NCBI GenBank assembly: GCA_002325615.1 | Contig: DCSL01000077.1 | Location: 1-13,242, forward strand | Length of the DNA: 13,242 bases | Reading direction: 5' to 3' | Source: Amoebophilaceae bacterium UBA1467 | Lineage (GTDB): Bacteria > Bacteroidota > Bacteroidia > Cytophagales > Amoebophilaceae | In this document: one piece after another, positions 1 through 5,403 of the stretch | Numbering within the stretch: the stretch's first letter is position 1 | How the letters are laid out: the number at the start of each line of letters is the position of its first letter | Notes under the pieces: generated by a model | Databases searched by the model: none | Seen by the model: the letters and a program-made list of their open reading frames with translations, nothing else | Told to the model about the DNA's origin: nothing | Made by a program: the position numbers and the translations under genes

Positions 1-462
1 CAAACCATACTTGATGGAAATGTGCCCTGCAGGCATGTTAGCGATCATCTTGGGGATGAAAAAAGGACTCATCTTGGGAGTTGCTCCACTGTTCGAAAAA
101 TCTATAATGGATTCTGAAAGACTCTGCAAACCGCCAATGCCAGTACCCCAAACGACCCCTATCCTTTCTGATTTTTCCTTTGCCAAGGCTAACCCTGAAT
201 CTTTTAGGGCTTCTTCACATACTACAAGAGCGTATTGAGAGCAAGGGTCCATTTTTCTGGCCTCTTTCCGCTCAAAATGGTCTTCTTCCCGGTAGTCCTT
301 CAGCTCGCAAGCAAACCGAGTCCTACGCTTTGAAGCATCAAACCGTGTGATAGGTGCTGCACCACTCACTCCCTTTGAAAGTCCTTGCCAGTACGCCTCT
401 ACATTGTTGCCAATGGGTGTTAATGCTCCTAAACCGGTGATGACGATTCTTTTAATACCCAT
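1..462 (-). CDS. fabF: 3-oxoacyl-[acyl-carrier-protein] synthase II (FabF), N-terminal part
   Basis: Elongating condensing enzyme of type II fatty-acid synthesis: it condenses malonyl-ACP with acyl-ACP in the cytoplasm. The window holds codons 1-154, and the gene continues past the left edge. Seen: the start MGIKRIVITGLGALTPIGNN, which matches the canonical KAS II N-terminus, then the thiolase-fold core with GTGIGGLQS and the PFFIPKMIANMPAG segment that precedes the active-site region. The nucleophilic Cys and the two catalytic His residues lie further on in this family and are outside the window, so activity cannot be judged. The start is the ATG at 462-460, exactly at the family N-terminus. 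It lies 50 bp downstream of acpP on the same strand, the usual acpP-fabF order, with a hairpin in the gap. The identification is secure; FabB is less likely given the acpP linkage. Confidence 0.96.
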   Translation of the reverse strand, partial: MGIKRIVITGLGALTPIGNNVEAYWQGLSKGVSGAAPITRFDASKRRTRFACELKDYREEDHFERKEARKMDPCSQYALVVCEEALKDSGLALAKEKSERIGVVWGTGIGGLQSLSESIIDFSNSGATPKMSPFFIPKMIANMPAGHISIKYGL

Positions 463-472
463 AAGAATAATC

Positions 473-508
473 AAGAGGAACTTGAGCTAGTGTACAGGCT
501 AGCCTCTT
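473..508 (-). promoter_or_regulatory. Intercistronic hairpin between acpP and fabF
   Basis: In the 50-bp gap, AAGAG (473-477) pairs with CTCTT (504-508) and GCTAG (486-490) pairs with CTAGC (499-503). This gives a two-part 10-bp stem with an 8-nt bulge and an 8-nt loop. In the acpP-fabF mRNA it begins four bases after the acpP stop codon. No T-run follows, so it is not a classical terminator. A role in partial attenuation or in protecting the acpP 3' end would fit the greater need for carrier protein than for synthase, but that is inference. Confidence 0.4.
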
Positions 509-512
509 TGCC

Positions 513-749
513 TTATTGTAAGTTTTTCTCAAGGTAAGCAATGGCCTCGCCTACCGTTTGGAGCTTTTCTGCTTCCTCGTCTGGAATAGAGATACCAAAC
601 TCTTTTTCGACATCCATGATGAACTCCACTTTGTCTAAGGAATCTGCCCCTAAATCATTAGAAAAATTAGCCTCAGGCTTCACCACTGAGGCATCAACCC
701 CTAGTTTTTCAACGATGATAGTAGTTATTCTTGACTTTATTTCTGACAT
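513..749 (-). CDS. acpP: Acyl carrier protein
   Basis: Small acidic carrier of growing acyl chains for fatty-acid synthesis; it also donates acyl groups to lipid A and phospholipid synthesis. The 78-residue product has the family length and the four-helix pattern. The GADSLDKVEF motif places the phosphopantetheine-attachment Ser at residue 37, and FGISIPDEEAEKL is the typical helix III segment. The start is the ATG at 749-747 in the standard MSEIKSR context. It is the first gene of an acpP-fabF unit and is divergent from the IPExxxVDY gene, with a candidate Bacteroidota promoter at 779-809. Nothing looks damaged. Identification is essentially certain. Confidence 0.98.
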   Translation of the reverse strand: MSEIKSRITTIIVEKLGVDASVVKPEANFSNDLGADSLDKVEFIMDVEKEFGISIPDEEAEKLQTVGEAIAYLEKNLQ

Positions 750-778
750 TGTTTGCGGTTGTTTCGTTAGCGAGGTTG

Positions 779-809
779 CAAATAAATAAATTATTTGGGA
801 CTTTACAAA
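779..809 (-). promoter_or_regulatory. Candidate acpP promoter (Bacteroidota type)
   Basis: Read on the minus strand, TTTG (809-806) is followed after 19 bases by TTTATTTG (786-779). This matches the known Bacteroidota -33 TTTG and -7 TAnnTTTG pair at proper spacing, with one mismatch in the -7 box. It would give an acpP leader of roughly 20-25 nt. The call rests on pattern matching alone. Confidence 0.4.
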
Positions 810-878
810 GAAGTGTGCCCCGCTCCGGATGCGTCTGTAGGCGCTGGTTTAAATGTATAACAAGCCGATGGACGTTTT

Positions 879-1316
879 GTGAAAAAGACACAACTCATTA
901 TCACAGGCCCACTAGAAGATGCTACTTTGCTGGGCATTACCAGCGCACTTAAAGCATATAAACTTGCATGGCTGATCAACCGAACTACAACCCTCCAATT
1001 GGCCAAAGTGGTAGATTCTTGCTTGGAGACAACAGTTCATACAGACAGAAGTACCACCCATTTCTTATTTGAAACAGAACACTGCACATGTAGGCTTATC
1101 AAAAATAGGGGTGTGACAGGTAAAGAAGAAACGGTAAGCTACTTGGTGCCAAGCCTGAGGCACATTGATTTCTTTTTCTCCGTGCAAGATTTGACGAAAA
1201 CCTTCGATGTTGATGCATTTTGCGGTGCTCTAGAGGCCACAAAAAGAATAGCTTACATAACCAGCCTTAACCTGGAAATGTACCAAGACAGGGCTCATTT
1301 ATTCTTTCATTGATAC
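879..1316 (+). CDS. IPExxxVDY-family protein
   Basis: A Bacteroidota-specific family of unknown function, usually about 140-160 residues; this one has 144. The signature region here reads VPSLRHIDFF (residues 99-108), a relaxed form of the naming motif: I to V, E to S, V to I, Y to F, with P and D kept. The remainder fits the family: an N-terminal KKTQLII strand, a GITSALKAYKLAWLIN segment and a C-terminal ITSLNLEMYQDRAHLFF strand. GTG at 879 is the only usual start codon before the in-frame TAA at 858-860. In relatives, as I recall, this gene sits in an acpP-fabF-rnc-IPExxxVDY-pyk cluster. Here it lies on the other side of acpP and is transcribed divergently, with neither rnc nor pyk in view. 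Family membership is likely but the motif is loose. Confidence 0.72.
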
Positions 1317-1317
1317 C

Positions 1318-1422
1318 TCAGTACCCATAATCACTGCCAGGGTTACTGTCAACAGCCTTCTTAAGACCATATATGACTGTACCCATACAAGCTAAGAAGT
1401 GTACCAACGCGCTGAAGATCAA
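1318..1422 (-). other. Possible small membrane-peptide ORF or gene remnant
   Basis: The frame is open from 1431 down to a TGA at 1320-1318. From a TTG at 1422 it encodes 34 residues: a hydrophobic stretch (LIFSALVHFLACMGTVIYGL) followed by a polar tail ending SNPGSDYGY. It starts 28 bp beyond the stop of the hydrolase gene on the same strand. The hydrophobic-then-polar layout looks protein-like, but there is no ATG at the head, no clear ribosome site and no family I recognise. It could be a single-pass membrane peptide, the 3' end of a decayed gene, or chance. Confidence 0.2.
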
Positions 1423-1450
1423 TATGGTTGATTAGCACAGCAACGGTAAC

Positions 1451-2212
1451 TCACAAGCTGACCTTCAGGCCGTCATACGCTAAATAGATGCCTCTAGGGA
1501 GCTCTTTTGATACTTTCTTATGGAATCCTAGGCAGTGGCTTATGTGCGTCAGATAGGTCACTTTAGCATTGACTTGTTGGGCAAGAGCAATGGCCTCTGT
1601 CAAACTAAAATGAGCAAGATGTGGCTCTCTTTGAAGGGCATTCACGATCAAAACAGTAGTGCCTCTTATTTTGGCTATTTCCTCCTCAGCAATACTTTTA
1701 GCATCTGTAATATAGGTGAGCTCGCCTAGCCTAAATCCCCAGATGGGCAAAGTATGGTGGTATACCCGAATGGGCACAACGGTCAGATTTTCGATCTGAA
1801 AGGGACAATTTTCGATGGTATGGAGCTCAAAATTAGAGATTTCTTGGTGCGGTGTTCTTGCGAATAAATAAGTAAATTCTTGTTGAAGACACTCGAGTAC
1901 ATGGGCACTAGCATAGAGGGGTATTTCCTTCTCGTGTTTGAAGACAAAACTTCTCATCTCGCTGAGCCCTCCAGTATGGTCCCTATGCCCATGGGTCAAT
2001 AAAAGTGCATCTAGCCGCTCGATCCCTGCACTGAGCACCTGCTGCCTCAGGTCAGGCCCGGAATCGATGAGTATGCTTGTGTCGTGCTGGGTAAGATAAA
2101 TGGAGCTTCTAAGCCGTTTGTCTTTGGAATCTGATGAGTGGCAGGTGGGGCACGAACAGGCAATCACAGGAACTCCCTGCGATGATCCCGTACCAAGAAA
2201 GGTAATCGTCAA
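1451..2212 (-). CDS. PhnP-like metallo-beta-lactamase-fold phosphodiesterase
   Basis: Cytoplasmic metal-dependent hydrolase of the PhnP-like branch of the MBL superfamily; E. coli PhnP opens phosphoribosyl 1,2-cyclic phosphate. The 253 residues match the family length. Metal ligands seen are H74-G-H76-R-D78-H79, a His in YHHTLP, the Asp in ITDAK and a His in LTHISH near the C-terminus. Cys19, Cys21 and Cys24 form the CxCxxC of the extra structural zinc site known in PhnP. Translation probably begins at TTG 2212-2210: there is no ATG or GTG between it and the upstream in-frame stop, and it puts TITFLGTGSSQGVP exactly at the usual N-terminus. No phn genes are nearby, so the physiological substrate is open; an RNA or cyclic-nucleotide diester is also possible. 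The fold is certain, the substrate is not. Confidence 0.88.
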   Translation of the reverse strand: MTITFLGTGSSQGVPVIACSCPTCHSSDSKDKRLRSSIYLTQHDTSILIDSGPDLRQQVLSAGIERLDALLLTHGHRDHTGGLSEMRSFVFKHEKEIPLYASAHVLECLQQEFTYLFARTPHQEISNFELHTIENCPFQIENLTVVPIRVYHHTLPIWGFRLGELTYITDAKSIAEEEIAKIRGTTVLIVNALQREPHLAHFSLTEAIALAQQVNAKVTYLTHISHCLGFHKKVSKELPRGIYLAYDGLKVSL

Positions 2213-2266
2213 AATCAGGACTTCTTTGGGGTTAGTAACCTTATAGTATCTTTTTCTATTGCTGCG

Positions 2267-2389
2267 ATGCTAGCCTACTTGTCAGTACCATTGACATGCT
2301 CCAAAAGCAATTTCATCCAAACTGGACGCGCGTCCGTTCATAAAGGAGTAGTAAAAGGTAGTACAGGAATAAGTTACAAAGCTCGTTAG
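2267..2389 (+). CDS. Possible small exported peptide gene
   Basis: A 40-codon ORF from ATG 2267 to TAG 2387, read divergently from the hydrolase gene. The first 11 residues (MLAYLSVPLTC) are hydrophobic and end in a Cys, like the end of a lipoprotein signal, although PLTC is a poor lipobox. The rest (CSKSNFIQTGRASVHKG, then KGSTGISYKAR) is polar and basic. The frame is open upstream to 2186 and encodes more hydrophobic residues (LIVSFSIAA), but without an ATG, GTG or TTG. The true start is therefore unclear; an ATT or ATA start is conceivable. The stop codon lies in a terminator-like hairpin, which is what favours a real gene. I recognise no family. Confidence 0.3.
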   Translation: MLAYLSVPLTCSKSNFIQTGRASVHKGVVKGSTGISYKAR

Positions 2390-2400
2390 CTTTTTATTTT
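2378..2400 (+). terminator. Rho-independent terminator-like hairpin
   Basis: AAAGCT (2378-2383), a CGTT loop and AGCTTT (2388-2393) form a 6-bp hairpin, followed directly by TTTATTTT. It would end plus-strand transcription of the small ORF just upstream and insulate the tRNA-Lys gene. The stem is short and AT-rich. The T-run also overlaps the position expected for the -33 element of the tRNA promoter. Confidence 0.45.
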
Positions 2401-2421
2401 CCACATTCCCTACTAATTTTG
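2391..2421 (+). promoter_or_regulatory. Candidate tRNA-Lys promoter
   Basis: TAATTTTG (2414-2421) matches the Bacteroidota -7 box TAnnTTTG exactly. A T-rich TTTT at 2391-2394, 19 bases upstream, is a partial -33 element. Transcription would begin around 2427-2430, leaving a leader of about a dozen bases before the mature tRNA. The exact -7 match and its position just upstream of an RNA gene make it credible. Confidence 0.5.
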
Positions 2422-2441
2422 CATTGCTTTAAAAGAAGGCT

Positions 2442-2514
2442 GATTCCGTAGCTCAGTTGGTAGAGCATCTCCCTTTTAAGGAGAGGGTCCTGGGTTCGAG
2501 CCCCAGCGGGGTCA
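2442..2514 (+). tRNA. tRNA-Lys (anticodon UUU)
   Basis: A full cloverleaf folds by eye. The acceptor stem is GATTCCG/CGGGGTC with two G-T pairs, and the D arm is GCTC-AGTTGGTA-GAGC. The anticodon stem is TCTCC/GGAGA with loop CTTTTAA, which puts TTT at 2475-2477. The variable loop is GGGTC and the T arm is CTGGG-TTCGAGC-CCCAG. The discriminator base is A2514, and CCA is not encoded. The UUU anticodon reads both AAA and AAG. The gene stands alone, converging on the symporter gene. Confidence 0.97.
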
Positions 2515-2532
2515 CTGGTCGGTAGATCATCG

Positions 2533-2556
2533 CAGGAAAAATCACTGTGATTCCTG
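2533..2556. terminator. Hairpin between convergent tRNA-Lys and symporter genes
   Basis: CAGGA (2533-2537) pairs with TCCTG (2552-2556), and ATC with GAT inside, across a 3-nt bulge and a short loop. It lies 18 bp after the tRNA and 50 bp beyond the symporter stop codon, where a bidirectional terminator would be expected. There is no adjacent T-run on either strand, so termination is only a suggestion. Confidence 0.25.
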
Positions 2557-2606
2557 TTGAATTACTGCCTAATAGTGCTTAAAAGCCCTCCTACACTAAA
2601 CTAAAT

Positions 2607-3935
2607 TCAGTCATCCTCGTTTTCCAGCAATTTCTTATTGCTCCCCTCCGCCAATTCTCCTTCTGAACTAGCTATCATAACAGCTACAACAGCATCTCCC
2701 GTAATATTGGTAACCGTTCTGCACATGTCTAAAATCCTGTCGGGCGCCAAGATCAAAGCTATTCCTGCCGCAGGTATGCCCAGCGATTGTAGCAGCACCA
2801 TAGTTGTTACCATAGCACCTCCGGGCACTCCTGCCACACCAATAGAAGAGATGACTACATTGGCAAGAATTAAAAGCTGTGCTGTAATGGATAGATCTAG
2901 CCCTAGGGCCTGGGCAATAAAAACAATGGCAACCCCCTGATAGAGGGCTGTTCCATCCATGTTTACAGTAGCTCCTAGCGGCAACACGAAGCTGCTAATT
3001 TCTTCGGAAATGCCTAGGTGTCTTTCCGCCCTTTCCATGGTAACCGGCAAAGTAGCTGAGCTAGAGCTGGTAGTAAAGGCTACTAACTGTGCAGGGTATA
3101 TGCCTTGAAAAAAGTCGATGCAGCCCATTTTGGTAAATAGTCTTAGAATGATGGGATAGACACCAAAAGTCATGAGTGCTAAACCCAAAACGACGGTGGC
3201 TACATACCACAATAGTGCATAGAGTATCCCAAAAACTTCGTTAGGATTGTTATCTCCCGCTACTTCTACCAATAAGGAAGCGACCAATGCGAACACCCCA
3301 ATAGGCGCCAGCTTCATAATAAATCGGATCAGCTCTATAATCGCATCATTGAGGCCTTCAAAAAACAGAACAACAGGCCTGCTCTTTCTAGGTGGAATTT
3401 TTAGTAATGCTACCCCGAGCAGAATAGCAACCAATACTACTTGCAACAAATTTTTATTGTTGCCCATACTAGCCACTAGGTTTTCAGGAACAAGGTCCAC
3501 GAGAAGTTGAAGGGGCTCACCTTGTTCCCTGATTACTTGTGTAGTAGACACGTGCTGTTCTGCCTCACCAGTATAAAGCGTCATAAGGCGGTCTCTAGTT
3601 TGTTCAGAGATGACCTGTCCGGGCTTGATTAGATTAGCAATTATGAGGCCTAGTGCAACGGCCAAAATGGTAGTAGCAGTGTAGATAAGAAAGGTTTTAC
3701 CCCCAATTCTTGAAAGCTTGGCAACATCTTCAATACTAGTAACACCAACTACAAGCGAGACAAAGACAAGTGGGATAGCAACCATCTTCAAGCTATTCAA
3801 GAAAATTGTGCCAAAAGGCTTAATGTAATTAATGGTAAAAGAGGGAGACCAACCTAGCGTTACGCTTAGTAGCGCAAATAAGAGTCCCAAAACCAGCCCT
3901 ATCAGAATCTGAATATGTAAAGCAATCTTTTTCAT
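2607..3935 (-). CDS. Acidic amino acid/dicarboxylate:cation symporter (DAACS family)
   Basis: Inner-membrane secondary transporter of the GltP/GltT/DctA family that imports glutamate, aspartate or C4-dicarboxylates with Na+ or H+. The 442 residues match the family. Landmarks are the HP1 tip TTSSSSATLPVT (residues 288-299), the TM7 motif NMDGTA (325-330), HP2 GVPGGA, and TM8 with D403, R406-T407, N410 and D414. The spacing of these TM8 residues equals that of GltPh D394, R397-T398, N401 and D405, and Arg at the R397 position marks acidic substrates. NMDGT is also the sodium-site motif, so Na+ coupling is likely. The acidic tail (LLENEDD) is cytoplasmic. ATG at 3935 starts a normal MKKIALHIQILIG first helix. 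It is monocistronic by layout. The family is certain; Glu versus dicarboxylate is not settled. Confidence 0.95.
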   Translation of the reverse strand: MKKIALHIQILIGLVLGLLFALLSVTLGWSPSFTINYIKPFGTIFLNSLKMVAIPLVFVSLVVGVTSIEDVAKLSRIGGKTFLIYTATTILAVALGLIIANLIKPGQVISEQTRDRLMTLYTGEAEQHVSTTQVIREQGEPLQLLVDLVPENLVASMGNNKNLLQVVLVAILLGVALLKIPPRKSRPVVLFFEGLNDAIIELIRFIMKLAPIGVFALVASLLVEVAGDNNPNEVFGILYALLWYVATVVLGLALMTFGVYPIILRLFTKMGCIDFFQGIYPAQLVAFTTSSSSATLPVTMERAERHLGISEEISSFVLPLGATVNMDGTALYQGVAIVFIAQALGLDLSITAQLLILANVVISSIGVAGVPGGAMVTTMVLLQSLGIPAAGIALILAPDRILDMCRTVTNITGDAVVAVMIASSEGELAEGSNKKLLENEDD

Positions 3936-4206
3936 GTCTTTCTGTTTTTATAGCTGAGTAGAAAGGCACTGTAGGACTTACGCCCATGCCCCCTATTACG
4001 GAGAATGGTGATGATGACAGCAAGATCAAGAGGTAACGGGCATACCCAATTCACTGGACCCTTTTTTAGAGGTGAGTTACCCACCGAGCCAGGACCTTGA
4101 CGTGTATCATAGTCAGCTGACCAGCATATTCTAACCTAACGCAGCGGGCACTCTTTGAAAAGAGAGCATGACATCAGTAAGATCACCTGCACCCCAAGTG
4201 GGTAGA
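3936..4206. other. 271-bp spacer without a recognisable gene
   Basis: Lies downstream of rpoZ and upstream of the symporter. All three minus-strand frames are broken and show no resemblance to CoaBC, the protein usually encoded after rpoZ. The only structures seen are short hairpins, CTCTT/AAGAG around 4151-4164 and ACCC/GGGT just beyond the rpoZ stop, neither with a T-run. The symporter promoter must lie here, but no good TAnnTTTG box was found. Confidence 0.5.
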
Positions 4207-4533
4207 TTATATTTTTAGAGAAGTCGCTTCCTCAGGATAACGATACATCATTTTATCAGCCAAAAACTCTTCGGTGGCGATGATGACAGGCTTAGGCTGT
4301 TTTTCATAAGATGTAGAGATTTCCATATGCTCTTTGTTCTCAAAAACTTCCTCTACGTTGTCTGAGTGAGAAATAAACTCAGCAAGCTTGGCATCTAGCT
4401 CTTCCTTGGTTTTTACAGCAATTTGTTTGGCTCTTTTGGCAATAATTACTGTAGTCTCATAAATATTACCCGTGGACTTCACCAGCTCCACGAAATTTCT
4501 TGGGGTCAGAGCTATACTTTGTTTCATCATCAT
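4207..4533 (-). CDS. rpoZ: DNA-directed RNA polymerase subunit omega (Bacteroidota type)
   Basis: Small subunit that helps assemble and stabilise RNA polymerase around beta-prime. The 108 residues match the Bacteroidota form, which diverges from proteobacterial omega. Seen: a conserved core with LVKSTGNIYETTVIIAKRA, the counterpart of the helix carrying the N-x-x-E-x-x-x-x-A-x-R-A pattern, then KQIAVKTKEELDAKL and a C-terminal PKPVIIATEEFLADK. Three consecutive ATG codons (4533, 4530, 4527) leave the exact start open by two residues. It follows bamD by only 5 bp (7 if the last ATG is not used), so the two are co-transcribed. The bamD-rpoZ pairing is typical of Bacteroidota. coaBC, the usual next gene, is absent. 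Identification rests on sequence and context together and is strong. Confidence 0.9.
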   Translation of the reverse strand: MMMKQSIALTPRNFVELVKSTGNIYETTVIIAKRAKQIAVKTKEELDAKLAEFISHSDNVEEVFENKEHMEISTSYEKQPKPVIIATEEFLADKMMYRYPEEATSLKI

Positions 4534-4540
4534 TAATGCT

Positions 4541-5335
4541 TTAGTTTCTGTTTGCAGCTGACTTTTTGCCAGAGGATAAGTTTGTGTACATCTCTTGGAC
4601 TACTAAAGTATACTGGCTATCAGGATAGGCACCCAAAAATTCTTGGCAGTACTTAATAGCAATATCTGACTGTTCCTTTTTGGCGGTTCCCTTTGTCTCT
4701 TTGAGATATCGATATTGTGCATCAGCTTTCAAATAAGCAGCTTCCTCGTTATAGGAGGAGTCAGGGAAATCCTTTTGAAAATTCCCCAGGGCTACAACGG
4801 CTGCTCGGTAGTAGGTCAGCTGGGAATAGAACTTAGCATTGTTAAAATGCTTGAGGGCAAGTTTATTATCCAGCTCCTCCAATTGGACGTTAGCTTCGTC
4901 CACATAAACACCCCCAGGATAATAGCTGAGGTAGCTACGGAGTACATGGACCGCCTCTTGGGTGAGTGCTTGGTCAAGCTTCACATCAGGTGATTCCAAA
5001 TACAGCGCATGGCCTTGCATGTACATGGCTTCTTCTACACGGGGATCTCCGAGGAATGTTTCACGAAAATGCTTGAAGCGATCTGAGCTTTGTATGTAGT
5101 TCTTTCGATGGAAGCTGCAATAAGCCTGGCAAAAACACGCGGACGCTTCTTCTTTTTTGCCTCGCAGCAGGGGAAGAGTTTCTTCAAATAACTGCAATGC
5201 TTCGTAATAATCTTCAGCCTCATAACACGTGATAGCCTGCTGATATTTGGTAAGAGCTGTGGACGTGCTCTGTAACGCACAAGAAGACAGGAGGCCTAAG
5301 ACCAGTATTGAAGCACACAGGTTCTTGTATAACAT
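4541..5335 (-). CDS. bamD: Outer membrane protein assembly factor BamD (lipoprotein)
   Basis: Periplasmic lipoprotein of the BAM complex that partners BamA in inserting beta-barrel proteins into the outer membrane. The 264 residues begin with a lipoprotein signal (MLYKNLCASILVLGLLSSC) in which L16-S-S-C19 is a good lipobox, so Cys19 is the lipidated residue. The rest is helical TPR-like repeats, such as YQQAITCYEAEDYYEALQLF, FCQAYCSFHRKNYIQSSDRF and VLRSYLSYYPGG, with the NEEAAYLKADAQYRY segment common in BamD. I chose the ATG at 5335; a TTG nine bases further upstream (5344) is also in frame but would add only three residues. It lies downstream of the OstA-like gene and just ahead of rpoZ on the same strand. 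Envelope role and family are well supported. Confidence 0.93.
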   Translation of the reverse strand: MLYKNLCASILVLGLLSSCALQSTSTALTKYQQAITCYEAEDYYEALQLFEETLPLLRGKKEEASACFCQAYCSFHRKNYIQSSDRFKHFRETFLGDPRVEEAMYMQGHALYLESPDVKLDQALTQEAVHVLRSYLSYYPGGVYVDEANVQLEELDNKLALKHFNNAKFYSQLTYYRAAVVALGNFQKDFPDSSYNEEAAYLKADAQYRYLKETKGTAKKEQSDIAIKYCQEFLGAYPDSQYTLVVQEMYTNLSSGKKSAANRN

Positions 5336-5403
5336 AGGAGACAAAAGTAGGAGATAGTAACTACTTTGTCAAAGTTCCATTAATTAATAGCAAGGCATAG
5401 GCT

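Noticed and set aside
709..952. Overlapping short ORFs on both strands across the acpP/IPExxxVDY spacer
   Set aside because: They overlap acpP or the IPExxxVDY gene in other frames, have unbiased composition and resemble nothing; they are shadows.
3829..4029. Minus-strand ORF spanning the symporter N-terminus and the spacer
   Set aside because: Most of it overlaps the secure symporter start in another frame, and the spacer part has no protein-like pattern.
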